A stretch of DNA of 64,000 nt from Streptomyces flavidovirens DSM 40150. GTDB taxonomy: Bacteria; Actinomycetota; Actinomycetes; Streptomycetales; Streptomycetaceae. Positions 25,821 to 35,056 of this stretch are shown in pieces. The notes under the pieces are model-generated. The model was not told the DNA's origin. It worked only from the letters and a program-made list of their open reading frames with translations, and did no database searches. The DNA lies in the NCBI RefSeq assembly GCF_000429085.1, contig NZ_AUBE01000020.1, forward strand, positions 82,581 through 146,580. The letters run 5' to 3'. Each line of letters opens with the position of its first letter. The stretch's first letter is position 1. The position numbers were made by a program, and so were the translations under genes.

Positions 25821-26782
25821 GTTCGAGCGTCCTGTACGACGCCCCGGGTCCCAAGGCCCGGGTACGCAACCGCTTCTTCAGCGTGGCCGGGTCCCTACTG
25901 GTCGTCAGCCTGGTTGTTTTCGTGGTCTACCGGCTGGCGGACCAAGGTCACTTCGCGCCCGAGATGTGGGACATCTTCAACAACGCCGGCGTCCGGGCGA
26001 ACATCCGCGACGGCATCCTCTCCACGCTCCAGGTCTTCGCGGTGGCGGCAGTGCTGTCGCTGGTCCTGGGTGTGCTGCTCGCGGTGGCACGGCTCTCCGA
26101 GCACCGTGCGGTGAGCGCGCTGGCCACCGGCTTCATCGAGCTGTTCCGGGCCGTGCCGCTGCTGATCACGATCTACGCCATGTGGGTCCTGTTCCTCACC
26201 TACAAGGAGAACCTCGGTTTCATCGGCGAGAGTTCGGCGTACTGGGCACTCGTCATCGGACTGACCATCTACAACGCGTGTGTCCAGGCCGAGGTGCTCA
26301 GGGCGGGCGTCAACGCCGTGCCCAAGGGGCAGGTGGAGGCGGCGTACGCGCTGGGTCTGCGCAAGTCGCAGGTCATGACGATGCTGCTGCTGCCGCAGGC
26401 CGTCCGGTCCATGCTGCCGACGATCATCAGCCAGCTGGTCGTGACCCTCAAGGACACCTCGCTCGGCTACATCATCACGTACGCGGAGCTGCTGTACGCG
26501 GCCCGGACGATGGCCAACAACATCATCGTCAATGACGACAATCCTTATGTCCCTGTCGTCATCGTCGTGGGTGCCGTCTACGTCGCGATGTGTCTGGCAC
26601 TGTCCTCGCTCGCCACCTGGATCGAGAAGCGCGGCCGCCGCGCCAAGACCGGCATCACACCGGCCGCGGCCGCCGAACCGCTGGAGGCGCCCGGAGTGCT
26701 CGACGCCGGCGGCGGACCGCTCGGACCGCACGTGGAAGGCGAGGCCGGAGGGGCCGAAGGACCTGGCGGCAAGAAGAACTGA
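25817..26782 (+). CDS. gluD: Glutamate ABC transporter permease
   Basis: Second permease of the glutamate importer. It has 321 residues. The N-terminal ~20 residues and the C-terminal ~55 residues (Ala/Gly/Pro-rich, ending GPGGKKN) are soluble extensions. The core has the family motifs FIELFRAVPLLITIYAMW and the EAA loop EAAYALGLRKSQVMTMLLLPQA. The start ATG overlaps the gluC stop (ATGA). A hairpin follows 9 bp after the stop codon. Confidence 0.96.
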   Translation: MSSSVLYDAPGPKARVRNRFFSVAGSLLVVSLVVFVVYRLADQGHFAPEMWDIFNNAGVRANIRDGILSTLQVFAVAAVLSLVLGVLLAVARLSEHRAVSALATGFIELFRAVPLLITIYAMWVLFLTYKENLGFIGESSAYWALVIGLTIYNACVQAEVLRAGVNAVPKGQVEAAYALGLRKSQVMTMLLLPQAVRSMLPTIISQLVVTLKDTSLGYIITYAELLYAARTMANNIIVNDDNPYVPVVIVVGAVYVAMCLALSSLATWIEKRGRRAKTGITPAAAAEPLEAPGVLDAGGGPLGPHVEGEAGGAEGPGGKKN

Positions 26783-26791
26783 CGAAATGTG

Positions 26792-26817
26792 AGGCAGCGG
26801 CCACCGCGCCGCTGCCT
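26792..26817 (+). terminator. Terminator hairpin after gluABCD
   Basis: Perfect 10-bp inverted repeat AGGCAGCGGC / GCCGCTGCCT with a 6-nt loop just after the gluD stop codon. Confidence 0.8.
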
Positions 26818-26824
26818 CTGTCGC

Positions 26825-26853
26825 TTGACGCAAGCACCCGCAGTGGGTTGCAT
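26825..26853 (+). promoter_or_regulatory. Candidate promoter of FAD monooxygenase gene
   Basis: TTGACG, a 17-nt spacer, then TTGCAT, beginning 7 bp after the glu terminator and about 70 nt before the GTG start. Confidence 0.4.
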
Positions 26854-26925
26854 ACGTTCTGTGATCGTGCACCGGGTTCCAACTGCCACTTCCCGCATGT
26901 CCGTACGGACTGGAGGGGACGCGCC

Positions 26926-28632
26926 GTGGACCCGGTGATCGTCGTTGGGGCCGGTCCTGTCGGGCTGGCCCTCTCGCTGGCTCTCGCGGGCCACGGGGTG
27001 CCCTCCGTCGTACTCGACGAGAGGGCAGGCAAGGACGAGCCCCGCACGGCGCGTACGGCCGTCCTGCGGGCCGACACGGCGGATCTGGCGGAGCGGCTCG
27101 GCTGTGCGACGGTCCGTGACGACGGAACGCGCTGGACCGGGTGGCGGTCGATGCGGCGCCATCAGGACGTCAGGGAGATTCGTTTCGGCGACGACGGTGA
27201 TCTGCCCTCGCCCGTGCACCTGCCGCAGCACGACCTGACGCGTGGGCTGCGGGACGCCGTCGCGGCGCAGGAGCTCGTGCGGACCGTTCCGCACGGGCGC
27301 CTCGACACCATCGAGCAGGACGACAGCGGCGTCACCGCGCACACCCGGCAGCCGGGGGCCACCTGGTGGCGCGGCAGCTTCCTGGTCGGGTGCGACGGGG
27401 CGAGGTCGACGGTGCGCAAGCTCCTCGACATCCGCTTTCCGGGACGTACGGCGGTCGAGAGGCACGCCGTCGCCGCGCTGCGTACGGAACTGCCCTGGGA
27501 CGGCGAAGCGTTGCTGCACCGCATGCCGCCGTGGCGGACGGGCGGGCAGGAAGTGACCGCCCGTCCGCTGCGGGACGGTGTGTGGCGGCTCGACTGGCTG
27601 CTGCCGCCGCGCGGCGAACTCGTCACGCCCGAGGCCCTGGTGGCACGCGTCCGGGACACGCTGGCCGGCTGGTGCGGCGAGACACCTCCGTACGAGCTGA
27701 TCGACACCGGCGTCTACACGCTGCACCACCGGCTGGCCCGGAAGTGGCGGGTGGGACGGGCGTTCCTGGCGGGGGACGCCGCGCACCTGCTCGGTGCGCT
27801 CGGGACGCAGGGCCTCGACGAGGGGCTGCGGGACATCGACAACCTGGCCTGGAAGCTGGCGCAGGCGTGGCACCTGGGCGCGTCGCAGACGCTGCTCGAC
27901 AGCTACCAGGCCGAGCGGCGTACGGCCGTCGCCGCGCGCCTGCGCGCCGCCGACCAGGCGCTGCCCGTACTGCGCGGCAGCGGGCTGCGGACGTACCTCC
28001 CCGGCACCACGCGCGGGCACGACACCCTGCTCACGGACGGGCACCTGGGGCGCGGGGCGCTGGGGGCGCCTCCCGAGTACACGCACTCTCCGCTCGCGCC
28101 CGCGCACGCCGAGGCGCAGACGCTGGTCGGTACGCCCCTGGGCGGGCCGGTTGCGGACGTACGGGTGACGGCGCCCGACGGCGCGACGGTGCGGCTGCGG
28201 GACCGGCTGGGGCGGGGACGGCAGCTCGTGGTGCTGGTCGCGCCGGGGACGGGCGTGTGGGACCGGCGGCACTGGATGACCGCGGGGGTGATGCCGCGGC
28301 TGGCGGCGGCGGTGACGGCGCTGCCGGTGCGCGCTGAGCTGCTGGTCACGGAGGGCTACCCCGGTGCGTCGGCCCACACCGTGCTGCTGGTGCGGCCGGA
28401 CGGGCATCTGGTCGCGGCGTTCCAGGGGGTGCGGCCGGCCGAGCTGTACGCGGCGGCGGACGCGGCTCGTGGAGGGCCGCCGGTGTCGGCGCAGGCGGGG
28501 CCGGGTCCGCAGCGCTCCGGGGAGGCGGAGGCCCCCGCGGAGTCCGGGCGCTCAGACGGGACTGATCGGGCCGGCCGAACTGACCGGACTGACCGAACTG
28601 ACTTGACCGATCGGACTGCGGACATCAATTGA
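26926..28632 (+). CDS. FAD-dependent aromatic monooxygenase (PheA/TetX/MhpA type)
   Basis: Class A flavoprotein hydroxylase of 568 residues. The N-terminal dinucleotide-binding motif is VGAGPVGLALSLALAG with Glu of VVLDERAG, a VGCDGARSTVRK block lies near residue 155, and the second FAD motif is FLAGDAAHL followed by GTQGLDEGLRDIDNLAWKL, a slightly altered version of the usual GGQGMNxGxxDAxNLxWKL. A C-terminal thioredoxin-like domain (~400-520) is typical of the phenol-hydroxylase group. The last ~25 residues are Thr/Asp/Arg repeats (TDRTDRTDLTDRT). The GTG at 26926 has GGAGGGG upstream. No pathway genes flank it, so the substrate is unknown. Confidence 0.88.
   Translation: MDPVIVVGAGPVGLALSLALAGHGVPSVVLDERAGKDEPRTARTAVLRADTADLAERLGCATVRDDGTRWTGWRSMRRHQDVREIRFGDDGDLPSPVHLPQHDLTRGLRDAVAAQELVRTVPHGRLDTIEQDDSGVTAHTRQPGATWWRGSFLVGCDGARSTVRKLLDIRFPGRTAVERHAVAALRTELPWDGEALLHRMPPWRTGGQEVTARPLRDGVWRLDWLLPPRGELVTPEALVARVRDTLAGWCGETPPYELIDTGVYTLHHRLARKWRVGRAFLAGDAAHLLGALGTQGLDEGLRDIDNLAWKLAQAWHLGASQTLLDSYQAERRTAVAARLRAADQALPVLRGSGLRTYLPGTTRGHDTLLTDGHLGRGALGAPPEYTHSPLAPAHAEAQTLVGTPLGGPVADVRVTAPDGATVRLRDRLGRGRQLVVLVAPGTGVWDRRHWMTAGVMPRLAAAVTALPVRAELLVTEGYPGASAHTVLLVRPDGHLVAAFQGVRPAELYAAADAARGGPPVSAQAGPGPQRSGEAEAPAESGRSDGTDRAGRTDRTDRTDLTDRTADIN
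28577..28625. repeat. 9-bp tandem repeat at monooxygenase 3' end
   Basis: GRACTGACC repeated three times, followed by two degenerate units, encoding the terminal TDRTD-type tail and ending 5 bp before the stop codon. Confidence 0.7.
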
Positions 28633-28951
28633 TCGCTGCGGGCGTGCGTCCGACACCGACGTGCGCCTGTGGCGGAGGGTCCATAGCGACCTCATCCGCT
28701 ACGCGGGCTGCGTGTGTCGCCCGTCCTGCTGATTCGCCGTTTCCGCTCGCGCTGTGCCGTGCCGTGCGGTCGGCAGCTGGTCTCGACGGCGGGTTCCAGG
28801 CATGGCGAGCGGTGGGGCTCCGGTGGCTCCGTAAATGCTCCCCCGGTGACGGGCGCTCAGCGAGAGGGTGGGGAACGCGATCCAGGCCACGATCGGGGCG
28901 AGGAACAGCTTCGGAAGGAGCGGACGCACAGCCGATCTCCCCTCTGTGGGT
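28633..28951. other. Convergent intergenic region after monooxygenase and corA
   Basis: About 320 bp between the convergent monooxygenase and corA genes. The only candidate gene is the small minus-strand ORF listed separately. No clear hairpin terminator was recognised. Confidence 0.4.
28699..28929 (-). CDS. Possible small membrane peptide downstream of corA
   Basis: 76-codon ORF with a GTG start and a very good ribosome binding site (AGAGGGGAG 7 nt upstream), starting 22 bp after the corA stop codon. The first ~25 residues (RPLLPKLFLAPIVAWIAFPTLSLSA) could form one membrane helix; the rest is Arg/Gly-rich with no family resemblance. It may be a real corA-linked small protein or a decayed gene end. 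Confidence 0.3.
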   Translation of the reverse strand: MRPLLPKLFLAPIVAWIAFPTLSLSARHRGSIYGATGAPPLAMPGTRRRDQLPTARHGTARAETANQQDGRHTQPA

Positions 28952-30097
28952 TCAGAGCCAGTCGCGGCGCTTGAATACCACGTACAGACTGCCGCACACC
29001 ATGGCCATCAGCGCCAGTGCGAAGGGGTAGCCGAGGAACCAGCCGAGTTCGGGCATGTGGTCGAAGTTCATGCCGTAAATGGTGCCGACCAGGGTCGGCG
29101 CGAAGAGGATCGCCGCCCAGGACGAGATCTTCTTGATCTCCTCGTTCTGGGCGTGGCTGGCCCGGGCCAGCTGTTTCATCTCCTCGTTCTGCTGCTGGGT
29201 GACCAGGGTGGCGTTGACGGCGAGGATGTCTTGCAGGGCCAGGCGGAAGCCGTCGACGCGTTCGGTGACGTGGGTGGCGTGGTCGGCCACATCGCGCAGG
29301 TAGCGGCGCAGCTCCTCGTCGATGCCGTACTTCTCGAACCCGGCCGAGAGCCCGTCCAGGATCCGGGCCAGAGGGCGGGTGGCACGCTGGAACTCCACCA
29401 CCTCGCGGGAGAGTTCGTAGATCCGGCGGGAGACCTTCGGGTCGCCGCTGAAGACTTCGGTCTCGATCTCGTCGACGTCGTTCTCCACGCCGGCGACCAC
29501 GGGTGCGTAGCCGTCTACGACCGCGTCGAGGATCGCGTACAGCACGGATTCGGGGCCGCGCTTGAGCAGGTCAGGACTGCCCTCCATGCGGCGCCGGACC
29601 GCCGCCAGGTCGGGGGCGGCACCGTGGCGGACGGTGATCACGAAGTCGGGCCCGACGAAGATGTGCAGCTCGCCGAAGTCGACTTCCTCGGCGTCGTCCA
29701 GGTAGCGGGCGGCGCGCAGGACCACAAACAGGGTGTCGCCGTACCGTTCCAGCTTGGGACGCTGATGCGCCTCCAGGGCGTCTTCAACGGCAAGCGGGTG
29801 CAGGTCGAACTCTTCGGCGACGGAGAGCAGCTCGGCCTCGGTGGGCCGGTGCAGGCCGATCCACGCCATCCCGCCGTCCGCCTCACGGAGCTTGCCGAAG
29901 GTTTCCGCGAGCGAGTCATGGGTGCTGGTGCGGACCCCGTCGTGGTAGATCGCGGCAGTGACCACGCTGCTTGCACGGGGAAGCTGCTGCCCGGCCTGCT
30001 CGGCCGGCGCCGGCTGCCCGGCAGCGGGGCCGGGCCCGGCGGGGCGCTGGACGGGCTTGGTGAACGCGCGCAGGGCACGACGACGACGCTCGGACAC
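28952..30097 (-). CDS. corA: CorA-family Mg2+/Co2+ channel (copy 1)
   Basis: Pentameric divalent-cation channel of the CorA family, in the inner membrane. It has 381 residues. The N-terminal ~45 residues are basic and Pro/Ala-rich. A large cytoplasmic domain (LHPLAVEDALEAHQRPKLERYGD) and the long stalk helix follow, with two C-terminal membrane segments; the selectivity motif is YGMNF, with MPEL in the periplasmic loop, and the protein ends in KRRDWL. The GTG at 30097 has GGAGGA about 7 nt upstream. It is divergent from a second CorA gene, which ends at 31457, and has a long 5' leader with a candidate short ORF. Confidence 0.95.
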   Translation of the reverse strand: MSERRRRALRAFTKPVQRPAGPGPAAGQPAPAEQAGQQLPRASSVVTAAIYHDGVRTSTHDSLAETFGKLREADGGMAWIGLHRPTEAELLSVAEEFDLHPLAVEDALEAHQRPKLERYGDTLFVVLRAARYLDDAEEVDFGELHIFVGPDFVITVRHGAAPDLAAVRRRMEGSPDLLKRGPESVLYAILDAVVDGYAPVVAGVENDVDEIETEVFSGDPKVSRRIYELSREVVEFQRATRPLARILDGLSAGFEKYGIDEELRRYLRDVADHATHVTERVDGFRLALQDILAVNATLVTQQQNEEMKQLARASHAQNEEIKKISSWAAILFAPTLVGTIYGMNFDHMPELGWFLGYPFALALMAMVCGSLYVVFKRRDWL

Positions 30098-30419
30098 GAC
30101 AAAGTCCTCCGCAGGCAGGGGTGGAAGGCCGTAGGGATGCGCGAGGGCACGCCGCAGACGCCGCCTGCGAATCCCGGCTACGAGCCGGGCGTGGCAGCGT
30201 CCCGCGGCGCACGACTGGGAGGTTCACCACTCATCGTGGAACTCACCTGCCTTTCGGATGCGTACGGAACTGAGCCATTGAGCAGGGTATACCCGCCGCG
30301 TGACGCTCCGGCCCGGTAGCGGGGGCCATCACACGGTCCCAGTGCCTGGGGGGGTGGTCACATCGGTGCTGGCGGGCAGGTTGCCCCCCTACCGGTCGGA
30401 CGCGGACAAGAGGAAGCGC
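30098..30419. other. Divergent corA-corA intergenic region
   Basis: 320 bp carrying the 5' leaders of both corA genes. On the minus strand it holds the 18-codon ORF described separately, followed by GC-rich segments able to form hairpins (GCCCGGCTCG / CGAGCCGGGC around 30174-30190). I compared it by eye with the M-box magnesium riboswitch and saw only a loose likeness (CAGGTGAG), not enough to call it. Confidence 0.45.
30178..30234 (-). CDS. Candidate Pro-rich leader ORF of corA copy 1
   Basis: 18-codon ORF, MSGEPPSRAPRDAATPGS, in the leader 80 nt upstream of corA. It has AGGTGAG 7 nt before the ATG, a proper ribosome binding site, and ends at a TAG. Four prolines and two acidic residues in 18 give it the composition of enterobacterial MgtL, where low Mg2+ destabilises ribosomes on an acidic/Pro-rich nascent chain; corA in Salmonella also has a leader ORF (corL). 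Whether this ORF is translated is not shown. Confidence 0.45.
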   Translation of the reverse strand: MSGEPPSRAPRDAATPGS

Positions 30420-31457
30420 ATGGCGGCGCAGAAGGACAGCAAGGACGGCGCGGGTCTGCCGTCGGCGGTGGTGGACTGCGCTCTGTACGAGGGCGGGCGC
30501 CGCGTTCCCGGTCAGGTGAGCCTGGACACGGTCATGAAGCGGATAGACCCGCGGGGTGGACGCTTCGCGTGGATCGGTCTGTACGAGCCCACCGCGGAGC
30601 AGCTCCAGCAGGTCGCCGAGGCTTTCGACCTGCATCCCCTCGCCGTCGAGGACGCCGTCCATGCCCACCAGCGGCCCAAGCTGGAGCAGTACGGCGACAT
30701 GCTGTTCCTGGTCCTGAAGACCATCGTCTACGTCGACCACGAGAAGGTCACCGCGACCAGCGAGATCGTCGACACCGGGGAAATCATGGTCTTCGCCGGG
30801 CCCGGCTTCACGATCACCGTCCGCCACGGCAGCGCCCCGCCCCTCGACGTCGTACGCAGCCAGCTCCAGGACGACCCCCAGCAACTGGGCCGCGGGCCCG
30901 CCGCCGTCCTCCACGCGATCGCCGACATGGTCGTCGACCGCTACGTCGAGGTCGCCGACGCCTTCGCCGGCGACGTCGACACCCTGGAAAGCGAAGTCTT
31001 CTCCCCCGGCCTTCCGGTCGACGCCGGGCGCATCTACCAGCTCAAGCGGGAACTCCTCGAATTCAAGCGCGCCGTCATGCCCCTCGCTCCCGCCCTGCAA
31101 CGCCTCAGCGAGGGATCGCTCCCGCAGGTCACGCCGAAGGTGGCCACCTACTTCCGCGACGTGGCCGACCACCACCAGCGGGTCAGTGAGCAGATCCTCA
31201 CCTTCGACGAACTCGTCACCGGCATGCTCAGCGCCGCCATCGCCCAGCTCGGCGTCCAGCAGAACGCCGACATGCGCCGCATCAGCGCCTGGGCCGCCCT
31301 CATCGCCGTCCCCACCATGGTCGTCGGCGTCTACGGCATGAACTTCGAGTACATGCCCGAACTGGGGTCCCCCTATGGCTACCCGGCCGTCCTCACCGTC
31401 ATCGCCGTCGCCTGCACCGTTATCTACCGGGCCTTGCGCCGCAACAAATGGCTGTGA
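30420..31457 (+). CDS. CorA-family Mg2+/Co2+ channel (copy 2)
   Basis: Second CorA-type channel of 345 residues. It shares with copy 1 the blocks DLHPLAVEDAVHAHQRPKLEQYGD, TITVRHGSAP, YGMNF and MPEL, and ends RRNKWL. It lacks the long basic N-terminus of copy 1. The ATG at 30420 has AGAGGA about 5 nt upstream; an in-frame GTG 40 codons earlier has no ribosome binding site. Head-to-head paralogues imply local duplication followed by divergence, perhaps for different ions or conditions. It is convergent with recX. Confidence 0.94.
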   Translation: MAAQKDSKDGAGLPSAVVDCALYEGGRRVPGQVSLDTVMKRIDPRGGRFAWIGLYEPTAEQLQQVAEAFDLHPLAVEDAVHAHQRPKLEQYGDMLFLVLKTIVYVDHEKVTATSEIVDTGEIMVFAGPGFTITVRHGSAPPLDVVRSQLQDDPQQLGRGPAAVLHAIADMVVDRYVEVADAFAGDVDTLESEVFSPGLPVDAGRIYQLKRELLEFKRAVMPLAPALQRLSEGSLPQVTPKVATYFRDVADHHQRVSEQILTFDELVTGMLSAAIAQLGVQQNADMRRISAWAALIAVPTMVVGVYGMNFEYMPELGSPYGYPAVLTVIAVACTVIYRALRRNKWL

Positions 31458-31541
31458 CGCGCCGGGTCCGCGATTCCCACCGCAAAAGCCTCCCTCCGGC
31501 GGGGCGCCCGGTCGGGCCGGAGCCGCCATATGGGCTGCGGC

Positions 31542-32147
31542 TCAGAGCGGGTCGTAGCCCAGGTCGTCGTCCGTCGCTTCGCCCTCTTCTTCGAGGGCGC
31601 GTCTGACCACCCGCAGGGCCATGCCCTCGGGGTACCCCTTGCGGGCCAGCATGCCGACGAGGCGGCGCATCCGGCGGTCGCGCTCCAGGCCGCGGGTGGA
31701 ACGGAGCCGGCCGGCCACGAGCTCGCGGGCCCTGTCTTCCTCCTGGTCGGAGTCGAGCCGACCCATCGCGTCGTCGATCAGGGTGGGGGCGACTCCCTTG
31801 TTCCGCAACTCCCGTGCGAGCGCACGCCGGGCGAGGCCCCGGCCGTGGTGGCGGGACTCCACCCAGGCGTCCGCGAAGGCCGCGTCGTCGATGAGCCCGA
31901 CCTCCTCGAAGCGGGACAGCACCTCGTCCGACACGTCGTCCGGGATGCCACGCTTCGCAAGGGCGTCCGCGAGCTGGTTTCGGGTGCGGGCGGTTCCGGT
32001 GAGCAGCCGCAGACAGATCGCCCGCGCCTGCTCACCCGGATCCTGAGGCGGCAGCCCCTTCCCGGCCCTCGACGGGGCGGGGCTGCCGCTGTCCTCGGCA
32101 CCCATGCCTTCGCTTGCGTTTCCCGGCCAGTCCGTTCTCCGGGTCAC
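31542..32147 (-). CDS. recX: RecA regulator RecX
   Basis: Small helical modulator that binds RecA filaments and limits recombinase activity. It has 201 residues, with an N-terminal extension of ~35 residues and then three RecX repeats (ARAICLRLLTGTARTRNQLADALAKRGI, IDDAAFADAWVESRHHGRGLARRALARELRNKGV, GLERDRRMRRLVGMLARKGYPEGMALRVVRRAL). The GTG start is only 3 nt after the recA stop, so it is co-transcribed and probably translationally coupled. It ends in an acidic tail (EATDDDLGYDPL). Confidence 0.96.
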   Translation of the reverse strand: MTRRTDWPGNASEGMGAEDSGSPAPSRAGKGLPPQDPGEQARAICLRLLTGTARTRNQLADALAKRGIPDDVSDEVLSRFEEVGLIDDAAFADAWVESRHHGRGLARRALARELRNKGVAPTLIDDAMGRLDSDQEEDRARELVAGRLRSTRGLERDRRMRRLVGMLARKGYPEGMALRVVRRALEEEGEATDDDLGYDPL

Positions 32148-32150
32148 GGT

Positions 32151-33275
<1,125 letters not shown>

Positions 33276-33401
33276 GGGTTCCACCCGATTTGCTTGAGTC
33301 GATCGCTTCACGTCAAAGACGCTATCTCCTGCCACTGACAACGCGTCCCGGCGCCGTCCTGACCTGTGGATAAACCCTCGCAGCTACCCGGCCAGGACCC
33401 C

Positions 33402-33431
33402 ATGAGAATGGATGTTCGATTTCAGTGTCAA
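33402..33431 (-). promoter_or_regulatory. recA promoter
   Basis: On the minus strand a perfect -35 TTGACA (33431-33426), an 18-nt spacer, and a -10 TCTCAT (33407-33402). The LexA box fills the spacer and touches the -10. Confidence 0.7.
33404..33417 (-). promoter_or_regulatory. LexA/SOS box of recA
   Basis: GAACATCCATTCTC, a close match to the Gram-positive SOS box (GAAC-N4-GTTC type) and, from memory, identical to the element described before S. lividans recA. Its position within the promoter spacer explains repression by LexA. Confidence 0.8.
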
Positions 33432-33455
33432 GCGCACCACGCCACCGGAGCAGGG

Positions 33456-34742
33456 TCAGGCGTCGCCGCCGGCGTCCGAGTCCGAGGGCGGCGGCGTCCG
33501 GCCTGTGCGCGCCGCCTGCCGGGGTTCGTGGCGCAGCGTGCGGCGCAGGCGTTCCAGGATCGAGGTGCCGCGGCGCCGCGGGTGTCGCCCGTGGACACGC
33601 GGGTCGTCCGTCACGTCGTACCGCTTCACATACGCACCCAGGAAGGCCTGCAGCGTCGCGACCGCCGGAATCGCGATCAGCGCGCCGATGGCTCCCATCA
33701 GGGCCGTGCCCGCGACGACCGAGCCGAAGGCGACCGCAGGGTGGATGTCGACGGTCTTGGACGTCAGCTTGGGCTGCAGTACGTAGTTTTCGAACTGCTG
33801 GTAGACGACGACGAATCCGAGCACCCACAGCGCGTACCAGGGGTTGACGGTGAAGGCGATCAGCATCGGCAGTGCGCCCGCCAGGTACGTACCGATCGTC
33901 GGAATGAACTGAGAGATCACCCCCACCCACACCGCGAGGGCGGGCGCGTACGGCACGTCGAGGATCAGCAGGAGGACGTAGTGCGAGACACCGGAGATCA
34001 GCGCCATCAGGCCGCGCGAGTAGATGTAGCCGCCGGTCTTGTCGACCGCGATCTCCCAGGCGCGCAGCACCTCGGCCTGGCGGGCGGGCGGCAGTACGGA
34101 GCACAGGGCGCGGCGCAGGCGGGGTCCGTCGGCGGCGAAGTAGAAGGAGAACAGGAAGATCGTCAGGAGCTGGAACAGTCCGCCGAGCACGGTCGCCGAC
34201 ACGTCCAGGACGCCGGTCGCGCTGTTCTGTACGTACTTCCGCAGCCAGTCGGAGTTCAGGACGCTGTCCTGGACCTCGACCCGCGAGAGCTCCGTGTGGA
34301 AGGTGTTGTTGATCCAGTTGATCACTTGGTCGAGGTACTTCGGGAAATCCTCGACCATCTCGATGATCTGGCCGGCCAGCATCGAGCCGAGCAGTACGAC
34401 GAATCCGATGCCCACGGCCAGCACCCCGATGAACACCACGAAGGTGGCGAGGCCGCGGCGCATGCCATGGGCCGCCATCCGGCCGACGGCGGGTTCGATC
34501 GCGAGGGCCAGGAAGAAGGCGATCAGGATGTTGAGCAGCAGTCCTACGAGCTGGTGGAAAGCCCAGTAGCCGAGCTGGAAGCAGGCGTAGAGCGCGAGCG
34601 CGAGCACCATGGCGCGCGGCAGCCACCGGGGCATGCCTGCCCGGCCGCTGTCGGCTGCCGGGGGTGCGGGCGGCGGAGCGGTCGGCGAGTCTTCTGGCCT
34701 GGCAGGCTCGTCAGTGGATGCCACGGGTTCAGTCTGGCCCAT
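33456..34742 (-). CDS. AI-2E family (PerM/YdiK-like) membrane transporter
   Basis: Polytopic membrane protein of the AI-2E exporter/PerM family. It has 428 residues and about eight membrane segments, with the family motifs FIPTIGTYLAGALPMLIA, QQFENYVLQPKL, and VHPAVAFGSVVAGTALMGAIGALIAIPAVA-like closing helices (here DIHPAVAFGS). The N-terminal ~45 residues and C-terminal ~55 residues are soluble and low-complexity. The ATG at 34742 begins GQTEPVAS; an in-frame ATG 13 codons earlier is possible. Family members export small molecules or act as Na+/H+ antiporters; the substrate is not readable. Confidence 0.9.
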   Translation of the reverse strand: MGQTEPVASTDEPARPEDSPTAPPPAPPAADSGRAGMPRWLPRAMVLALALYACFQLGYWAFHQLVGLLLNILIAFFLALAIEPAVGRMAAHGMRRGLATFVVFIGVLAVGIGFVVLLGSMLAGQIIEMVEDFPKYLDQVINWINNTFHTELSRVEVQDSVLNSDWLRKYVQNSATGVLDVSATVLGGLFQLLTIFLFSFYFAADGPRLRRALCSVLPPARQAEVLRAWEIAVDKTGGYIYSRGLMALISGVSHYVLLLILDVPYAPALAVWVGVISQFIPTIGTYLAGALPMLIAFTVNPWYALWVLGFVVVYQQFENYVLQPKLTSKTVDIHPAVAFGSVVAGTALMGAIGALIAIPAVATLQAFLGAYVKRYDVTDDPRVHGRHPRRRGTSILERLRRTLRHEPRQAARTGRTPPPSDSDAGGDA

Positions 34743-34782
34743 GCCTGTGACATCGCGCCCGCTCCCCCCTGCGGCCTGCACG

Positions 34783-34977
34783 TCAGCGCTTGTCCGCGGG
34801 CACGTCCATGGCGGCGCAGACGGCGCGCCAGACGGTCTTCGCTTCCCAGCCGGCGTCCAGCGCCTGGTGCACCGTACGACCGCCGAGCTCGGCCATCACA
34901 TGGTCGCGGGCGAAGGAATCGGCGTACGCCTCGCCGAAGTGCTCCGCCATCCGCTCCCAGAAAATCGTCAACCGCAT
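34783..34977 (-). CDS. DUF3046 family protein
   Basis: 64-residue conserved actinobacterial protein matching DUF3046 (RLTIFWERMAEHFG, FARDHVMAELGGRTVHQALDAG, VWRAVCAAMDVP). Function unknown. It is probably a small helical cytoplasmic protein. The ATG has GGAG close upstream. It is found near recA in other streptomycetes as far as I recall. Confidence 0.85.
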   Translation of the reverse strand: MRLTIFWERMAEHFGEAYADSFARDHVMAELGGRTVHQALDAGWEAKTVWRAVCAAMDVPADKR

Positions 34978-35056
34978 GACTCCAGTATCGCGCCCCTGAG
35001 AGTGCAGCCCTGCGCGTGGAGCTTGCCGAGGGCGCTTTCCGTTCTACGGTCGTTCC

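Noticed and set aside
26578..28407. 609-codon open frame on the minus strand
   Set aside because: Antisense to gluD and the monooxygenase; no ribosome binding site or domain.
30178..30419. M-box magnesium riboswitch before corA
   Set aside because: Only a short CAGGTGAG likeness; the other conserved blocks of the M-box were not seen.
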